From Burkholderiales bacterium (GTDB lineage Bacteria > Pseudomonadota > Gammaproteobacteria > Burkholderiales > Burkholderiaceae_B), in contig JAJTEM010000017.1 in NCBI GenBank assembly GCA_021299735.1, forward strand, positions 1 through 46,046: DNA of 46,046 bases, read 5' to 3'. The notes under the pieces are model-generated. The model saw nothing but the letters and a program-made list of their open reading frames with translations. It was not told the origin of the DNA and ran no database searches. Of the stretch, positions 25,320 to 34,120 are shown piece by piece. Made by a program: the position numbers and the translations under genes. The first letter of the stretch is position 1; each line of letters opens with the position of its first letter.

Positions 25320-25904
25320 ATGAAAACTCGATTGTTCAGAATTTTATCGGCCAGTTTTGCTGTTTTGACTGGCCTTGCTCTGGCCCCCATGCAGGCCCAG
25401 GCCGTGAACATTTCCGTGGGCGTGGGCGGTGAAGTGCTGCCCGGCGTGTACGGTTCGGTCAATATTGACAATGGGCGTTACCCGGCTTTGGTGTATTCAG
25501 AACCCTTGATTGTTTACCGCCAATCCCGAATTCTGGAGCCTGTTTATTTGCACGTACCTCCTGGGCATCTGAAAAAGTGGGGTCGTTACTGTGATCGTTA
25601 CGGGGCCTGTTCACGGCCAGTGTACTTCGTGAAGTCTCGGGATTATTACGACTTCAGCCCTCGATACATTGAGCCGCGTTACATTTACCGTGACCGTGTC
25701 ACTTACGTAAACCGGGGTGGCTACGATCGCCACGATTATTACGATCGCAAGGATTACGGACGCCGCGACTATTACGAACGTCGCGAATACCGCGATCGCC
25801 GCGAAGACCGCCGGGACCATGATCATCGTGGGCATGGCAAACACTGGAAGCACGATGACCGTGGTCACGGCCATGGCAAACATGGCCGAGGTTGGGACGA
25901 TTAA
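25320..25904 (+). CDS. Secreted basic protein with Tyr/Arg/Asp-rich and His-rich tail
   Basis: 194 aa from ATG 25320, which has a strong AAGGAGG eight bases upstream. A signal peptide with cleavage after AQA (about residue 28) precedes a compact domain with one close Cys pair in YCDRYGACSRP. The last 80 residues are low complexity: repeats of the type RxDYYxRRxYRDRRED, then a Gly/His run (HRGHGKH, RGHGHGKHG). A His-rich tail could bind metals; the RDY repeats may bind polyanions or wall material. No family is recognised. A terminator follows directly. Confidence 0.82.
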   Translation: MKTRLFRILSASFAVLTGLALAPMQAQAVNISVGVGGEVLPGVYGSVNIDNGRYPALVYSEPLIVYRQSRILEPVYLHVPPGHLKKWGRYCDRYGACSRPVYFVKSRDYYDFSPRYIEPRYIYRDRVTYVNRGGYDRHDYYDRKDYGRRDYYERREYRDRREDRRDHDHRGHGKHWKHDDRGHGHGKHGRGWDD

Positions 25905-25939
25905 AAATGCGGGGTGTCGAAGGGTACCCCATTTTTTTT
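25904..25939 (+). terminator. Rho-independent terminator after the His-rich protein gene
   Basis: Arms AAAATG-C-GGGGT (25904-25915) and ACCCCATTTT (25926-25935) pair with one bulge, followed by a T-run of eight. Confidence 0.8.
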
Positions 25940-25982
25940 GCGTTTTAATAATTTTTTCGTAGTAAATAGTGGCAAAGTGACT

Positions 25983-26002
25983 AGGTAATGTTTACATTAC
26001 CT
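25983..26002. promoter_or_regulatory. Perfect inverted repeat AGGTAATG-TTTA-CATTACCT
   Basis: 8-bp perfect arms with a 4-nt loop, 44 bases before the TadE-like start. There is no T-run, so it is more likely an operator or leader hairpin of the Tad-like pair than a terminator. Confidence 0.45.
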
Positions 26003-26045
26003 CAAATGGATTAACCCGTTGTGTGTCACCTTGTTTAAAAAAGCC

Positions 26046-26489
26046 ATGAATACGAAGTCAAAGCCAAAGCGCATGCAGGTCGGCGCTTTGCTCATCGAAT
26101 TGGTCTTGACCTTGCCCGTGCTGCTTGCCGTGGTATTCGCAATCGTAGAGTATTCCGTTCTTCTCGGTGCCTTGTTGATCATGAACAACAGCACCAGCGA
26201 AGCTGCACGCCAAACAACCGTGTTTCGCAGCGGTTTTACCCAAGCTGATTATGAAAACCTGGCGCGTGAATCACTCACCAATTCTTTGCCAAGTTACGTG
26301 GGCGACTTTCGAACCAATCTGGTTGCCTCGGTGAGTTCATTTGATTGCGGCGATTCCACGTGTATACGCCTGCGTTTGGATTATCCAAATTACAAAACCA
26401 ATCCACTGATTGGCAACACGCTGTTTATTCCTTTGCCTGAGAATTTATCTGCAGAGTCCACCACCCGTGTGGAGCCCGGCAATGGTTAA
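26046..26489 (+). CDS. TadE-like minor pseudopilin-type protein
   Basis: 147 aa from ATG 26046. After a basic leader, GALLIELVLTLPVLLAVVFAIVEYSVLL forms one N-terminal membrane helix with the Glu typical of TadE/TadF, followed by NNSTSEAARQ. The soluble part has one Cys pair (FDCGDSTC). TadE proteins take part in Flp/Tad pilus assembly or as envelope-anchored pseudopilins. No TadA ATPase, TadB/C or prepilin gene is in the window, so it may work with a remote tad locus. Its 3' end overlaps the next gene. Confidence 0.8.
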   Translation: MNTKSKPKRMQVGALLIELVLTLPVLLAVVFAIVEYSVLLGALLIMNNSTSEAARQTTVFRSGFTQADYENLARESLTNSLPSYVGDFRTNLVASVSSFDCGDSTCIRLRLDYPNYKTNPLIGNTLFIPLPENLSAESTTRVEPGNG

Positions 26490-28095
26490 GCAGTTCAGGC
26501 AAAGCGCGCAGCGCGGGGCGTATACCCTATTGACCGTTTTTGTACTCAGCATGAGTCTGGGTGCGCTCGGTGTGTTTGCGGTTGGGCAGGCTGCTTGGGA
26601 AAAGAACAGGGTACAAGGTGTGGCCGACATGGTTGCATTAACGGCTGCAAGGCAATTGTCAGATGGCCCTGAGTTTCCCGAAGCCAGAGCGCTTGCGCTG
26701 GAGAACGGGCTCTCCGCAACCGATGAAATCCGGATCGAATGCATTGTAAACGGCGCGCCCACTGTGAACTGCGAGAATTCGATTACAGCGCGGGTCACAC
26801 TTACCCGGTCGATTGTTTCCCTGATACCGTTTTTACCCTCGCGCAGTACCACGGTAATTGCCGAGGCCACTACTGCGCCCACTGTAGTTGGAACAATATC
26901 CTCAGGCTTGGCGAGTATTAGTGATGATCAGTCTGCGTTGTTGAATGCTTTGCTGAGTTCACTGGGCGGCGGGGAACTCAACCTTTTTGCTGTGGATTAT
27001 CGAGGCTTGCTCGGCTCCGAGGTTCAAGTTGACCTGCTTGGTTTGGGGCTTGAACTCGACGGCCTCACTTTCAATGAACTGCTTGCCTTGAAAGATGTTA
27101 AAGCGCTGGATCTGCTTTTGGCGGCGCTTGCGGTGGGGGATCGGGAAGATGCGGTTTCACTAAGCCTGTTGAACAATCAGCTCAAGCCTGCCCTGAAAGA
27201 CGTAAAACTGGATGTGGCCGATTTATTGGCTGTGGACTTGTCGGGTAGAAACGATACCTTGTTAAATGCCAATTTTGGAGAATTGGCACAAGTGGTGTTG
27301 CTCAATGCAGTGAAGGGCAATGTGGTTAATCTTCAGTTGCCAGTCAATGCGCTGGGTATTGATGTTGAATTAAAGTTGATCGAGGCACCGCAATTGTTTG
27401 TGGGTCGAAAAGATCCTTTCAAAACGCCAATTGTGGAGGCCAAAACGGCACAGGTCGCCTTGAAAGTTGCGGTGAATGGCGACCTGGGTGGCGTGGGCTC
27501 CGCATTGCTGGGCGCCAAGGTGCTGGACCTTGGCATTCAGTTGCGTGCTGGTGGCGGGCTGGCCGAGGTTAATGAGCTGGATTGCCGGTTTCCGAGAGCC
27601 AACAACACTGCAAAAATGACGGTGGTGCCAGCCGCACTCGACCTGTGTGTGATGGACAGTGGCAGCAATATGCTGACCAATGTGAATGGCAACAGTTGTC
27701 CCGGTAGAGCGAAAATTCTTGATTTGCCTTTGTTGGGTACTTCAGTAAGTGCCGGGGCTGGTGCCAGTTTACGTTCCAATCCTGAAGAAGTGGTTTTTGA
27801 GGGTGTTGCACCATTTACTCAGACTGTTGAACTTGGCTTGGGCAGTTCCTTGTCGAACCTGATGCGCAATTTAAAACTCGATCTGAGTGTGAAATTGTTG
27901 GGTGGGTTTACTGGTTTGTTGTTGAATGATTTGCTTAATTTGTTGCTTACGCCCTTGAAGCCCGTTCTTGCAGGGGTTCTCGGATCGGTGGGTTCATTGC
28001 TGGATGGCTTGCTGCAGGTGCTCGGTGTGAACCTGAATGAAGTCACAGTGAATGTGAATTCAATGGATTGTCAAAGCGTGGTGCTGACTCGTTGA
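26482..28095 (+). CDS. TadG-like protein with N-terminal membrane anchor
   Basis: 537 aa from ATG 26482, overlapping the TadE-like stop by eight bases and with GGAG eight bases upstream. The N-terminus RGAYTLLTVFVLSMSLGALGVF is a TadG/pilus-assembly-type membrane helix, followed by the conserved QGVADMVALTAARQL. The large C-terminal region is Leu/Val-rich with alternating short strands and many LLNxLL turns, and three Cys that could pair in the periplasm. It probably is an envelope-anchored surface protein with the TadE-like partner. The C-terminal domain is not assigned. Confidence 0.8.
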   Translation: MVKQFRQSAQRGAYTLLTVFVLSMSLGALGVFAVGQAAWEKNRVQGVADMVALTAARQLSDGPEFPEARALALENGLSATDEIRIECIVNGAPTVNCENSITARVTLTRSIVSLIPFLPSRSTTVIAEATTAPTVVGTISSGLASISDDQSALLNALLSSLGGGELNLFAVDYRGLLGSEVQVDLLGLGLELDGLTFNELLALKDVKALDLLLAALAVGDREDAVSLSLLNNQLKPALKDVKLDVADLLAVDLSGRNDTLLNANFGELAQVVLLNAVKGNVVNLQLPVNALGIDVELKLIEAPQLFVGRKDPFKTPIVEAKTAQVALKVAVNGDLGGVGSALLGAKVLDLGIQLRAGGGLAEVNELDCRFPRANNTAKMTVVPAALDLCVMDSGSNMLTNVNGNSCPGRAKILDLPLLGTSVSAGAGASLRSNPEEVVFEGVAPFTQTVELGLGSSLSNLMRNLKLDLSVKLLGGFTGLLLNDLLNLLLTPLKPVLAGVLGSVGSLLDGLLQVLGVNLNEVTVNVNSMDCQSVVLTR

Positions 28096-28103
28096 CAGCT
28101 TGT

Positions 28104-28994
28104 TCAGTCTACAGGCACCGCATGTTTTTCCTGCAGCCCATACACGGCTGCAAGTGCGGTGCCAGCCAACACCACCAAGCCGCCAATCAAAGTGTGCCAA
28201 CCCACAGATTCGCCCAAAAACAAATTGCCCCACAGCACCCCGAACACGGGTGTCAGAAAAGTAACTGTGAGCGCTGATGTGGGCCCAATGTCCATCACCA
28301 GCCTGAAATACAGCAGGTAAGCCACACCACTGCACAAAACCCCCACACCCAGAATGGCAAGCCAACTGCTGATAGCAGGCATTTGTTCGGGCAGGTTAAA
28401 CGGCACAAATGGCAGCAAAATAAATGAGCCCATTAACAAACAACCAAATGCGTTTGTTAGCGGATCAATGTCACTACCCAAATGTTTCGCCATGTTGGTG
28501 GCAATGCCATAACAGGCTGCAGCGGCCAGTGCAGCTGCTACTCCCAGCCCGGTGCCCTCGGTGTTTAATGTGGCGGTATCAAAACCAACAATAATGCCCA
28601 CCCCGAGAAGACCCAAAACAAGCCCCAGCATTGCCATTGGCGAGGGCACTGCGCGTGTCCAGACCAAAGCAACCAAGGCTGCCCAAATTGGCGCCGTGGC
28701 ATTGATGATGACCAGCACCGATGCGGTGACCGTGAGCGAAGCGTAGGCCACCAGGGTAAAGGGTAGGGCGGATGCAAAAACTGCAATCAAGGCAATCAGC
28801 TTCCACCGCTTGGCAACCTCGGTTTGCTTTCTGGTTAATGCGAAAAGCCCGCTTAAAAACAAGGCGCCGAATATCACACGCAGTGCCGCCATAAGTGCCG
28901 GCGCCATGTCGCTTGAAGCAATTTTGTAGAACACAAACGAGGAGCCCCAGATCATGGACAGCAACAACAATCTCAACACGCTGGCTTGATTCAT
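28104..28994 (-). CDS. EamA/DMT-family drug/metabolite transporter
   Basis: 296 aa from ATG 28994. Ten membrane helices form two EamA repeats; SMIWGSSFVFYKIASSDMAP opens the first, and PTSALTVTFLTPVFGVLWGN with GGLVVLAGTALAA lies in the second. DMT proteins export amino acids, nucleotides or drugs from the cytoplasm; the substrate is unknown. It starts 16 bases after the PhoD-like gene on the same strand, likely one transcript, and converges with the TadG-like gene over an 8-bp gap. Confidence 0.92.
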   Translation of the reverse strand: MNQASVLRLLLLSMIWGSSFVFYKIASSDMAPALMAALRVIFGALFLSGLFALTRKQTEVAKRWKLIALIAVFASALPFTLVAYASLTVTASVLVIINATAPIWAALVALVWTRAVPSPMAMLGLVLGLLGVGIIVGFDTATLNTEGTGLGVAAALAAAACYGIATNMAKHLGSDIDPLTNAFGCLLMGSFILLPFVPFNLPEQMPAISSWLAILGVGVLCSGVAYLLYFRLVMDIGPTSALTVTFLTPVFGVLWGNLFLGESVGWHTLIGGLVVLAGTALAAVYGLQEKHAVPVD

Positions 28995-29010
28995 GGTTTT
29001 CGCTAATTTA

Positions 29011-30936
29011 TTAGTGTGCTTCGTCTTCCATTCGCTTGCGAAATTCAATGGTGTCCCCATCGGCCAGCAGTTGGGTAATTCTTAACGGCGCACCAGTGCA
29101 ATCGAGTGTGAGCAAACCAATGCCGCTGCCATTGACCAGCCGTTCACCGCGGCTACCGTGGTCTGGCTTGCGTGGCACAATGCGCATTTTTCGGCGTTTG
29201 GTAAACCAATTCAGTGGTGACCATGGTGCATACAGCCAGCGGTTCAAGCGATCAAGAATATCCAGCAGTTTGCGCGGAAATTCATTTCGAAAACCACTGC
29301 TGGTAATTTGCCAAATGTTGGGGCTGTTTTTCTTGCTGCGAAGTTCTACCTCGTAAGCAAAGGAGTAATGAACATCGCCGGAAAGTATCACAAAGTTTTG
29401 TGGTGTTTTACCGTGGCGAAACAGGTTCAGCAAGGTGTTTGCAGCGCCTCGGTGGGCCATCCAGTTTTCAGCATCCACCATGAGCGGTTTTCCAATCCAG
29501 GTAAATACACGTTGTATGGTTTCAATCAGTTTCACACCAAAAACAGGTGCAGGCGACACCAGCAACACTGCATCATGCCCCAGCAGCCGGTGCTGTAATT
29601 CCGACAGTGATTCCCAATCCATCAAACCGGAAGGGTGCGCAGGGTTTAATTCCGAGCGCCAACGGTTGGTGCGGGTGTCCACCACCATCAGTGTGGGCCG
29701 CGTGTTCCATTGGTATTGCCAGCCACGAAAAGCGATCAGTTCTGAAATCAGTTCTTCATGCGCTTCTTCACCGGGCAATTGAAGTGCCTCATCGCAGCGC
29801 TTCATCATGTCATCTGAAAAATTTTCTGGCGCATTGCCCCAAGCCTGGCACACTAGGTAAGCCACCAGTGCGTTTCCAATAATACGGCGGGAGAATGGTT
29901 CACTGTAAGCGGTTTCCTCCCATTCAGCACTCAGGTTCCAGTCGTCGGTAATATCGTGATCATCGAACATCATGGCCACCGGAATGTGGGCCATTAGGCG
30001 GTGAACGCAATCCAGTTCGGCAACAAATTCCTCCATCGCTTCCAGTTGCATTTCATAGCGTTCGGCAAACTCGGTTGGCACATTGACCGGAATACTCATT
30101 TCCGCATAGCGCCATGGAATTGGAGACCACACCAGCAGGTACATGGCCATCATTTCAGCCAGGGATATCAAATGATTTCGGGCACTGTCGGTGGTGAATA
30201 CCGGTTTCTTTACGCCGGTGAACAACACAGTGCGAATGTCTTTGCTGGCCGCTGTTTTTGGCAACAACTGGTCGCGGGTGTAATAGTGCGGCTGCTGGCG
30301 GTGCAGTGTGTGGCTGTTGTCCAGTTCAGAACCTGGCAAAGGTTCTGCGGGTGAATTCAATTCATTTAACAGGCGGTGTATGGCCACCAGCATTGGGCCA
30401 GCCACATCGTCGGTGTAAATTTGATCGCCACTCATCATCAGTAGTGCTGGCCATTCAGTGGGTGTGGTGGCCAGTTCCAGAAGGTGTTGGTCGGCACGAG
30501 CCAGGCCATCACCTGCGGGGCTGCCTTCTTTGCGAGAGTAATGCGGTTTTCGGCAAGAGCCATGCAGCACACTGTGAACCCGGCTGTGAATGACAAATCC
30601 AAGAGTGCTTTTACCCGGGTATAGCAAATGGGGTTGTTCCTGGCTCAGGTTCATCCATTCACCATCTGCCCCATGTCTGTAGCTCAGTTCATAACCCACC
30701 CAGGTGTCAGTTGGCAGTGGCATGTTCAGGGGAAGGTCTATCAGGTGGATGTAATAATGCGTTCCCACTTTTAATTCACGGCAATGCCCGCGAATTTCAT
30801 GAACCTGCGAATCGTGTTGATCTGGAAACAAAGCCAGCCGCCATTGCACAGGCCGTGATGTGGCCAACCAAATTGTGATTCGCTCGCGTTGCATGCGGCG
30901 CAAAACCGGGCCAGCCAGAAGGGTGTTAATGCTCAT
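29011..30936 (-). CDS. PhoD-like metallophosphatase
   Basis: 641 aa. The N-terminal beta-domain (RRMQRERITIWLATSRPVQW) precedes a phosphatase core with LMMSGDQIYTDD, MMFDDHDITDDWN and VILSGDVHYSFAYEV, the metal-binding set of the PhoD/PhoX-independent phosphodiesterase family. No signal peptide or Tat RR motif is present, unlike secreted PhoD, so this is a cytoplasmic relative of unknown substrate. The downstream EamA gene is probably co-transcribed. Confidence 0.85.
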   Translation of the reverse strand: MSINTLLAGPVLRRMQRERITIWLATSRPVQWRLALFPDQHDSQVHEIRGHCRELKVGTHYYIHLIDLPLNMPLPTDTWVGYELSYRHGADGEWMNLSQEQPHLLYPGKSTLGFVIHSRVHSVLHGSCRKPHYSRKEGSPAGDGLARADQHLLELATTPTEWPALLMMSGDQIYTDDVAGPMLVAIHRLLNELNSPAEPLPGSELDNSHTLHRQQPHYYTRDQLLPKTAASKDIRTVLFTGVKKPVFTTDSARNHLISLAEMMAMYLLVWSPIPWRYAEMSIPVNVPTEFAERYEMQLEAMEEFVAELDCVHRLMAHIPVAMMFDDHDITDDWNLSAEWEETAYSEPFSRRIIGNALVAYLVCQAWGNAPENFSDDMMKRCDEALQLPGEEAHEELISELIAFRGWQYQWNTRPTLMVVDTRTNRWRSELNPAHPSGLMDWESLSELQHRLLGHDAVLLVSPAPVFGVKLIETIQRVFTWIGKPLMVDAENWMAHRGAANTLLNLFRHGKTPQNFVILSGDVHYSFAYEVELRSKKNSPNIWQITSSGFRNEFPRKLLDILDRLNRWLYAPWSPLNWFTKRRKMRIVPRKPDHGSRGERLVNGSGIGLLTLDCTGAPLRITQLLADGDTIEFRKRMEDEAH

Positions 30937-30992
30937 ACTGCCAATAATTCAAAGTATTCGAACAATGCGAAAACCTGAACAACGTTTGCTTG

Positions 30993-31577
30993 CTAATTTT
31001 GTGGACATATTTTGTAAGCCTTGGCTTTTGATTCGGCTTTTTGAATGCAGGTTTGCAGTGAATCCAGGTTCGGTACTGTTTTACAATGCTGCACTTCCTT
31101 AAGGGGTTTGGCCCCATTAAAACCACAAGCGTAGTAGGACGTGACTGGATTCACTGGCCTGTTTACAACCTTGTCGCAGGTGGGTTTTAAAGTGCTTTTG
31201 ACCCAGTTGTCATAGTCACCCGATTCTTTTTCGAACCCGTCTTTCTCGGCATTGAACTGGTCGGCCTGCTGGTTGAAGGCACTGACCGCCTCGTTGAATT
31301 TAGCAATCGCTTGATTGTTGGGGTTGGCGGGATCAATTTTGGCTTTCTGATTTTTCAGCACCATGCTCCGCTCGTTAATCAGTTTTCCGCTTGCACGCAA
31401 ATCTTTGCTCTTTTGTTCAAGTGCCCGAAACCGTTCCAGGCCCTCTTGTTCCAAAACCAGGCAGGCCCGTAAATCAGCCTCGTCAACTGGTATTTGAGCG
31501 CCAGGGGTTTGGGCATATGAATAAGGGCTAATCAGCATAGCCACTAGCAAGCCAACTTTAATTCTCGAAATAAACAT
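30993..31577 (-). CDS. Secreted Cys-rich coiled-coil protein of unknown function
   Basis: 194 aa from ATG 31577; a longer reading to 31643 lacks a signal peptide at its start. A Sec signal peptide (ends YAQ, about residue 22) leads a charged helical region (ERFRALEQKSKDLRASGKL..., AFNQQADQFNAEKDGFEKES) and a C-terminal part with five Cys (KPTCDK, YYACGF, QHCKTV, QTCIQK, KICPQ), with a sixth near the N-terminus, so three disulfides are possible. No family recognised. It is divergent from the Fur-controlled operon and could share its regulatory region. Confidence 0.75.
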   Translation of the reverse strand: MFISRIKVGLLVAMLISPYSYAQTPGAQIPVDEADLRACLVLEQEGLERFRALEQKSKDLRASGKLINERSMVLKNQKAKIDPANPNNQAIAKFNEAVSAFNQQADQFNAEKDGFEKESGDYDNWVKSTLKPTCDKVVNRPVNPVTSYYACGFNGAKPLKEVQHCKTVPNLDSLQTCIQKAESKAKAYKICPQN

Positions 31578-31655
31578 ATTTTTTAAACACTTACCTTCAA
31601 AGCATGATCGTAGCAGATCGATGGCGGAATAAATTTGCCCCAATTAGTTGATTTA

Positions 31656-31674
31656 CGTAATGAGAATTATTATT
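31656..31674 (+). promoter_or_regulatory. Fur box upstream of the DUF3649 operon
   Basis: CGTAATGAGAATTATTATT matches the 19-bp Fur consensus at 14 of 19 positions, including the AATGA-AAT-ATTAT core. It ends 34 bases before the DUF3649 ATG, a normal place for iron repression. Confidence 0.7.
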
Positions 31675-31708
31675 ATTGGTGTTTATTTTAATTGAGAGTG
31701 TTTTGCGA

Positions 31709-32008
31709 ATGAGCAAAGTAGGCACTGCTCACCATTGGGTGATCAATCGAATTTTGTCGGCACTTTTGGGTGGCTACCTGTTTACATGGGGGTTCGCATC
31801 GTTGGGTATTGCGGGTTTGGCCGCACTGGGTGTTGATTTTCATGAGGCAGAAACTGGTGTGCTTATGCTGGCGTTTCTGGTTTTTCTGGGTGTTTTTCTG
31901 TGGGCTTTCGCCAGCAGCAGTGTTGCCCGTGTGTGGGCAGTTCTGGCCGGCGGTGGCGGGCTGATGACGCTGTCAGCCTGGTTAATTCAGCACAGCATGT
32001 TGTATTAA
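31709..32008 (+). CDS. DUF3649 iron-uptake-associated membrane protein
   Basis: 99 aa from ATG 31709. Three hydrophobic helices follow a short HHWVINRILSALLGGYL start, the pattern of DUF3649 proteins that are encoded with PepSY and DUF3325 genes beside siderophore receptors. Function is unproven; the conserved triad and the Fur box upstream point to iron acquisition or siderophore iron release at the inner membrane. It is 14 bases before the PepSY gene. Confidence 0.82.
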   Translation: MSKVGTAHHWVINRILSALLGGYLFTWGFASLGIAGLAALGVDFHEAETGVLMLAFLVFLGVFLWAFASSSVARVWAVLAGGGGLMTLSAWLIQHSMLY

Positions 32009-32022
32009 AAAGGGGAAGGTTG

Positions 32023-33741
32023 GTGTTCAGTAATTTTCGTTTGTCCATGGTATGGGTTCACAGCTGGTTTGGTTTGGTGCTGGGCTTTGTGTTGATGGTT
32101 TGTTTTTTCTTCGGGTCCCTGTCGGTTTTTGATCGGGAAATTGACCGTTGGGCCATTCCTGAAACACGGTTTGAACCACAAACCATGCCATCTTTTGAGC
32201 AGGTGTTGTTGCCCGCTTTGCAACAGCTAGAGCCCGATGAGCGCGACTACGCTGCCAACATGCCGAGGTTGCACGACCCCGCCAAGGGCGCGATGACACC
32301 GCGTACAGAATTGCCCGTGGATGAGTACTGGGCCTATGTTACCCATCGCGACCCGGTGCTGGCAGCAGGTGTTGGTTACGGCGTGCCATTGGCGAAGAAC
32401 CCGGAAGACCACAATCACATTCACAAAAACGTGACACTGGACCCGCGCACCGGTGAGGTGTTGCCTGACGACAAACTGAAAATTGGTAGTCGCTGGTTTT
32501 ACCCCATGCACTACAGCCTGCAGTTGAAGTGGAAAAACCTGGGCATCTGGATTGTGGGCCTGGCTGCATTGATGATGCTTGCAGCTTTGGTTACGGGTGT
32601 GATTATGCACCGCAAGGTATTTCGCGAATTTTTCACCTTCCGGCCCTGGAAGAGTACGCAACGCGCAAGCCTTGATTTGCACAACCTCACCGGCGTTGTG
32701 GCCTTGCCTTTCCATTTCTTTTTCGCGTTTACCGGTTTGGTTATTTTCGCGAGTTTTTATTTTTTACCGGTGACCAGCACCATGCTAAGCCCGCTGCACA
32801 AGCAACACGAAATTCATGAGGCGGCAGCCACTGGTTTGCCCCATGCTGCTGCAGGTGTTTCCGCACCCATGAGTAGTGTGGATGCCATGGTAACTGAGGC
32901 CAAACGCCGTTGGGCTGCCCGTGACATGGCTGGTGAAGTGGGTTTTCTGAAAATACATTTTGTGGGTGATTCCAACAGTTATGTAAGCATTTACCGCGCA
33001 GGCAGCGACCGTGTGGCCTTGGTTGGGGAGGGCATTCACTTCAAAACCAGCACAGGGGAAGTGCTGAGTGAAGACCCGCCACGCACGGCAGTTTCAGAGG
33101 TGAACGAATTTTTGACTGGCTTGCATTTGCAGCATTTTGAGCACTGGTTTTTGCGCTGGCTGTATGTGTTGGGTGGCCTGTTGGGTGCAGTGTGTATTGC
33201 AACTGGTTTTATTTTCTTTGTTGAAAAACGCAAATTGCAACACGCCAAAAGTGGCAGCCATGGCAGCCGTGTTGTTGATTCGCTGGCCATAACCACCATA
33301 ACCGGCATGGTGATGGCCGCAGTTGGCATGTTGGTGGTGAATAGAATTTTGCCTGCCGACATGTTGGGTAAAGCCGACTGGGAAAGGGCAGCATTCTGGG
33401 CGGTGTGGTGTTTCAGCTTTTTGCACGCTTATGTTCGCAGTGCACCTGTTTTGCTTGGCTTGTTCAACCCTGCCTGGCGTGAGCAATGCTGGGGCATTGT
33501 TGTGCTCTGTGTTTCAGCGGTGCTGTTGAATTGGGCCACTACCGGCGATCATTTGATCAAAACAATTTTCACTGACACGTATTGGCCAGTGGCTGGTGTT
33601 GATTTAAGTTTGTTGGCTTGCGCCGTGGTAAGCGGCTGGGCTGCACTGAAACTTGCAAGGCGCCAGCGCGGTGTGGGTGTGTTGCCCCCAAAACCTGAAA
33701 AACAGTTTGAATCTGAAGCGGGTGGGGTGGTTCATGCCTGA
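32023..33741 (+). CDS. PepSY-associated TM protein (PiuB-like)
   Basis: 572 aa from GTG 32023, which has GGGGAAGG a few bases upstream; an in-frame TTG precedes it directly, and a much longer upstream reading overlaps DUF3649 and is rejected. The first helix WVHSWFGLVLGFVLM carries the conserved His, and further helices carry DLHNLTGVVALPFHFFFA and QHFEHWFLRWLYVLGGLLGA with paired His that could bind haem. A PepSY-type periplasmic domain lies between. PiuB/FoxB relatives are thought to reduce ferric siderophores at the inner membrane. It overlaps the DUF3325 gene by eight bases. Confidence 0.88.
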   Translation: MFSNFRLSMVWVHSWFGLVLGFVLMVCFFFGSLSVFDREIDRWAIPETRFEPQTMPSFEQVLLPALQQLEPDERDYAANMPRLHDPAKGAMTPRTELPVDEYWAYVTHRDPVLAAGVGYGVPLAKNPEDHNHIHKNVTLDPRTGEVLPDDKLKIGSRWFYPMHYSLQLKWKNLGIWIVGLAALMMLAALVTGVIMHRKVFREFFTFRPWKSTQRASLDLHNLTGVVALPFHFFFAFTGLVIFASFYFLPVTSTMLSPLHKQHEIHEAAATGLPHAAAGVSAPMSSVDAMVTEAKRRWAARDMAGEVGFLKIHFVGDSNSYVSIYRAGSDRVALVGEGIHFKTSTGEVLSEDPPRTAVSEVNEFLTGLHLQHFEHWFLRWLYVLGGLLGAVCIATGFIFFVEKRKLQHAKSGSHGSRVVDSLAITTITGMVMAAVGMLVVNRILPADMLGKADWERAAFWAVWCFSFLHAYVRSAPVLLGLFNPAWREQCWGIVVLCVSAVLLNWATTGDHLIKTIFTDTYWPVAGVDLSLLACAVVSGWAALKLARRQRGVGVLPPKPEKQFESEAGGVVHA

Positions 33742-34057
33742 CGCACTTTATTTAACGGTTGCCGCTTTGTGCTGCTTCTTGGGCATGGCGTGGCTGGCCT
33801 TGGCCATGGATGTGCATTGGGCACAAGTGAAGCAAATACCTTTGGCAAATAGCTGCCCACCCAAAGTAACACTGAAGGTGTTGGGTTGCACCGCATTGTC
33901 TGTTTCACTGGTGCTGTGTTTGATGGCCGACAGGCCTTCAATTGCGGGGTTGGTTTGGATTATGTTGATGATTGGTTCGGCTGTTGCAGTGGCTTTTGCA
34001 CTGGCCAAGAAACCAGGTGTGTTGAAGCTTATTTGCCGTATTGAATTCAAGGCATAA
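33734..34057 (+). CDS. DUF3325 membrane protein
   Basis: 107 aa from ATG 33734, overlapping the PepSY stop. Three predicted helices (LTVAALCCFLGMAWLALAMD ...) match DUF3325, the third member of the iron triad. Function is unknown; presumably a partner of the PepSY protein. The operon ends at a terminator whose A-run begins at the stop codon. Confidence 0.82.
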   Translation: MPDALYLTVAALCCFLGMAWLALAMDVHWAQVKQIPLANSCPPKVTLKVLGCTALSVSLVLCLMADRPSIAGLVWIMLMIGSAVAVAFALAKKPGVLKLICRIEFKA

Positions 34058-34089
34058 AAAAACCCGCTGGTTTTATTCAGCGGGTTTTT
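34056..34089. terminator. Bidirectional terminator between the iron operon and ahpF
   Basis: AACCCGCTG and CAGCGGGTT form a perfect stem with an 8-nt loop, flanked by A-rich and T-rich runs on either side, so it can end both convergent transcripts. Confidence 0.9.
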
Positions 34090-34120
34090 CGCATGGCCAC
34101 ATTGCTTGCGGCCCTCTTGT

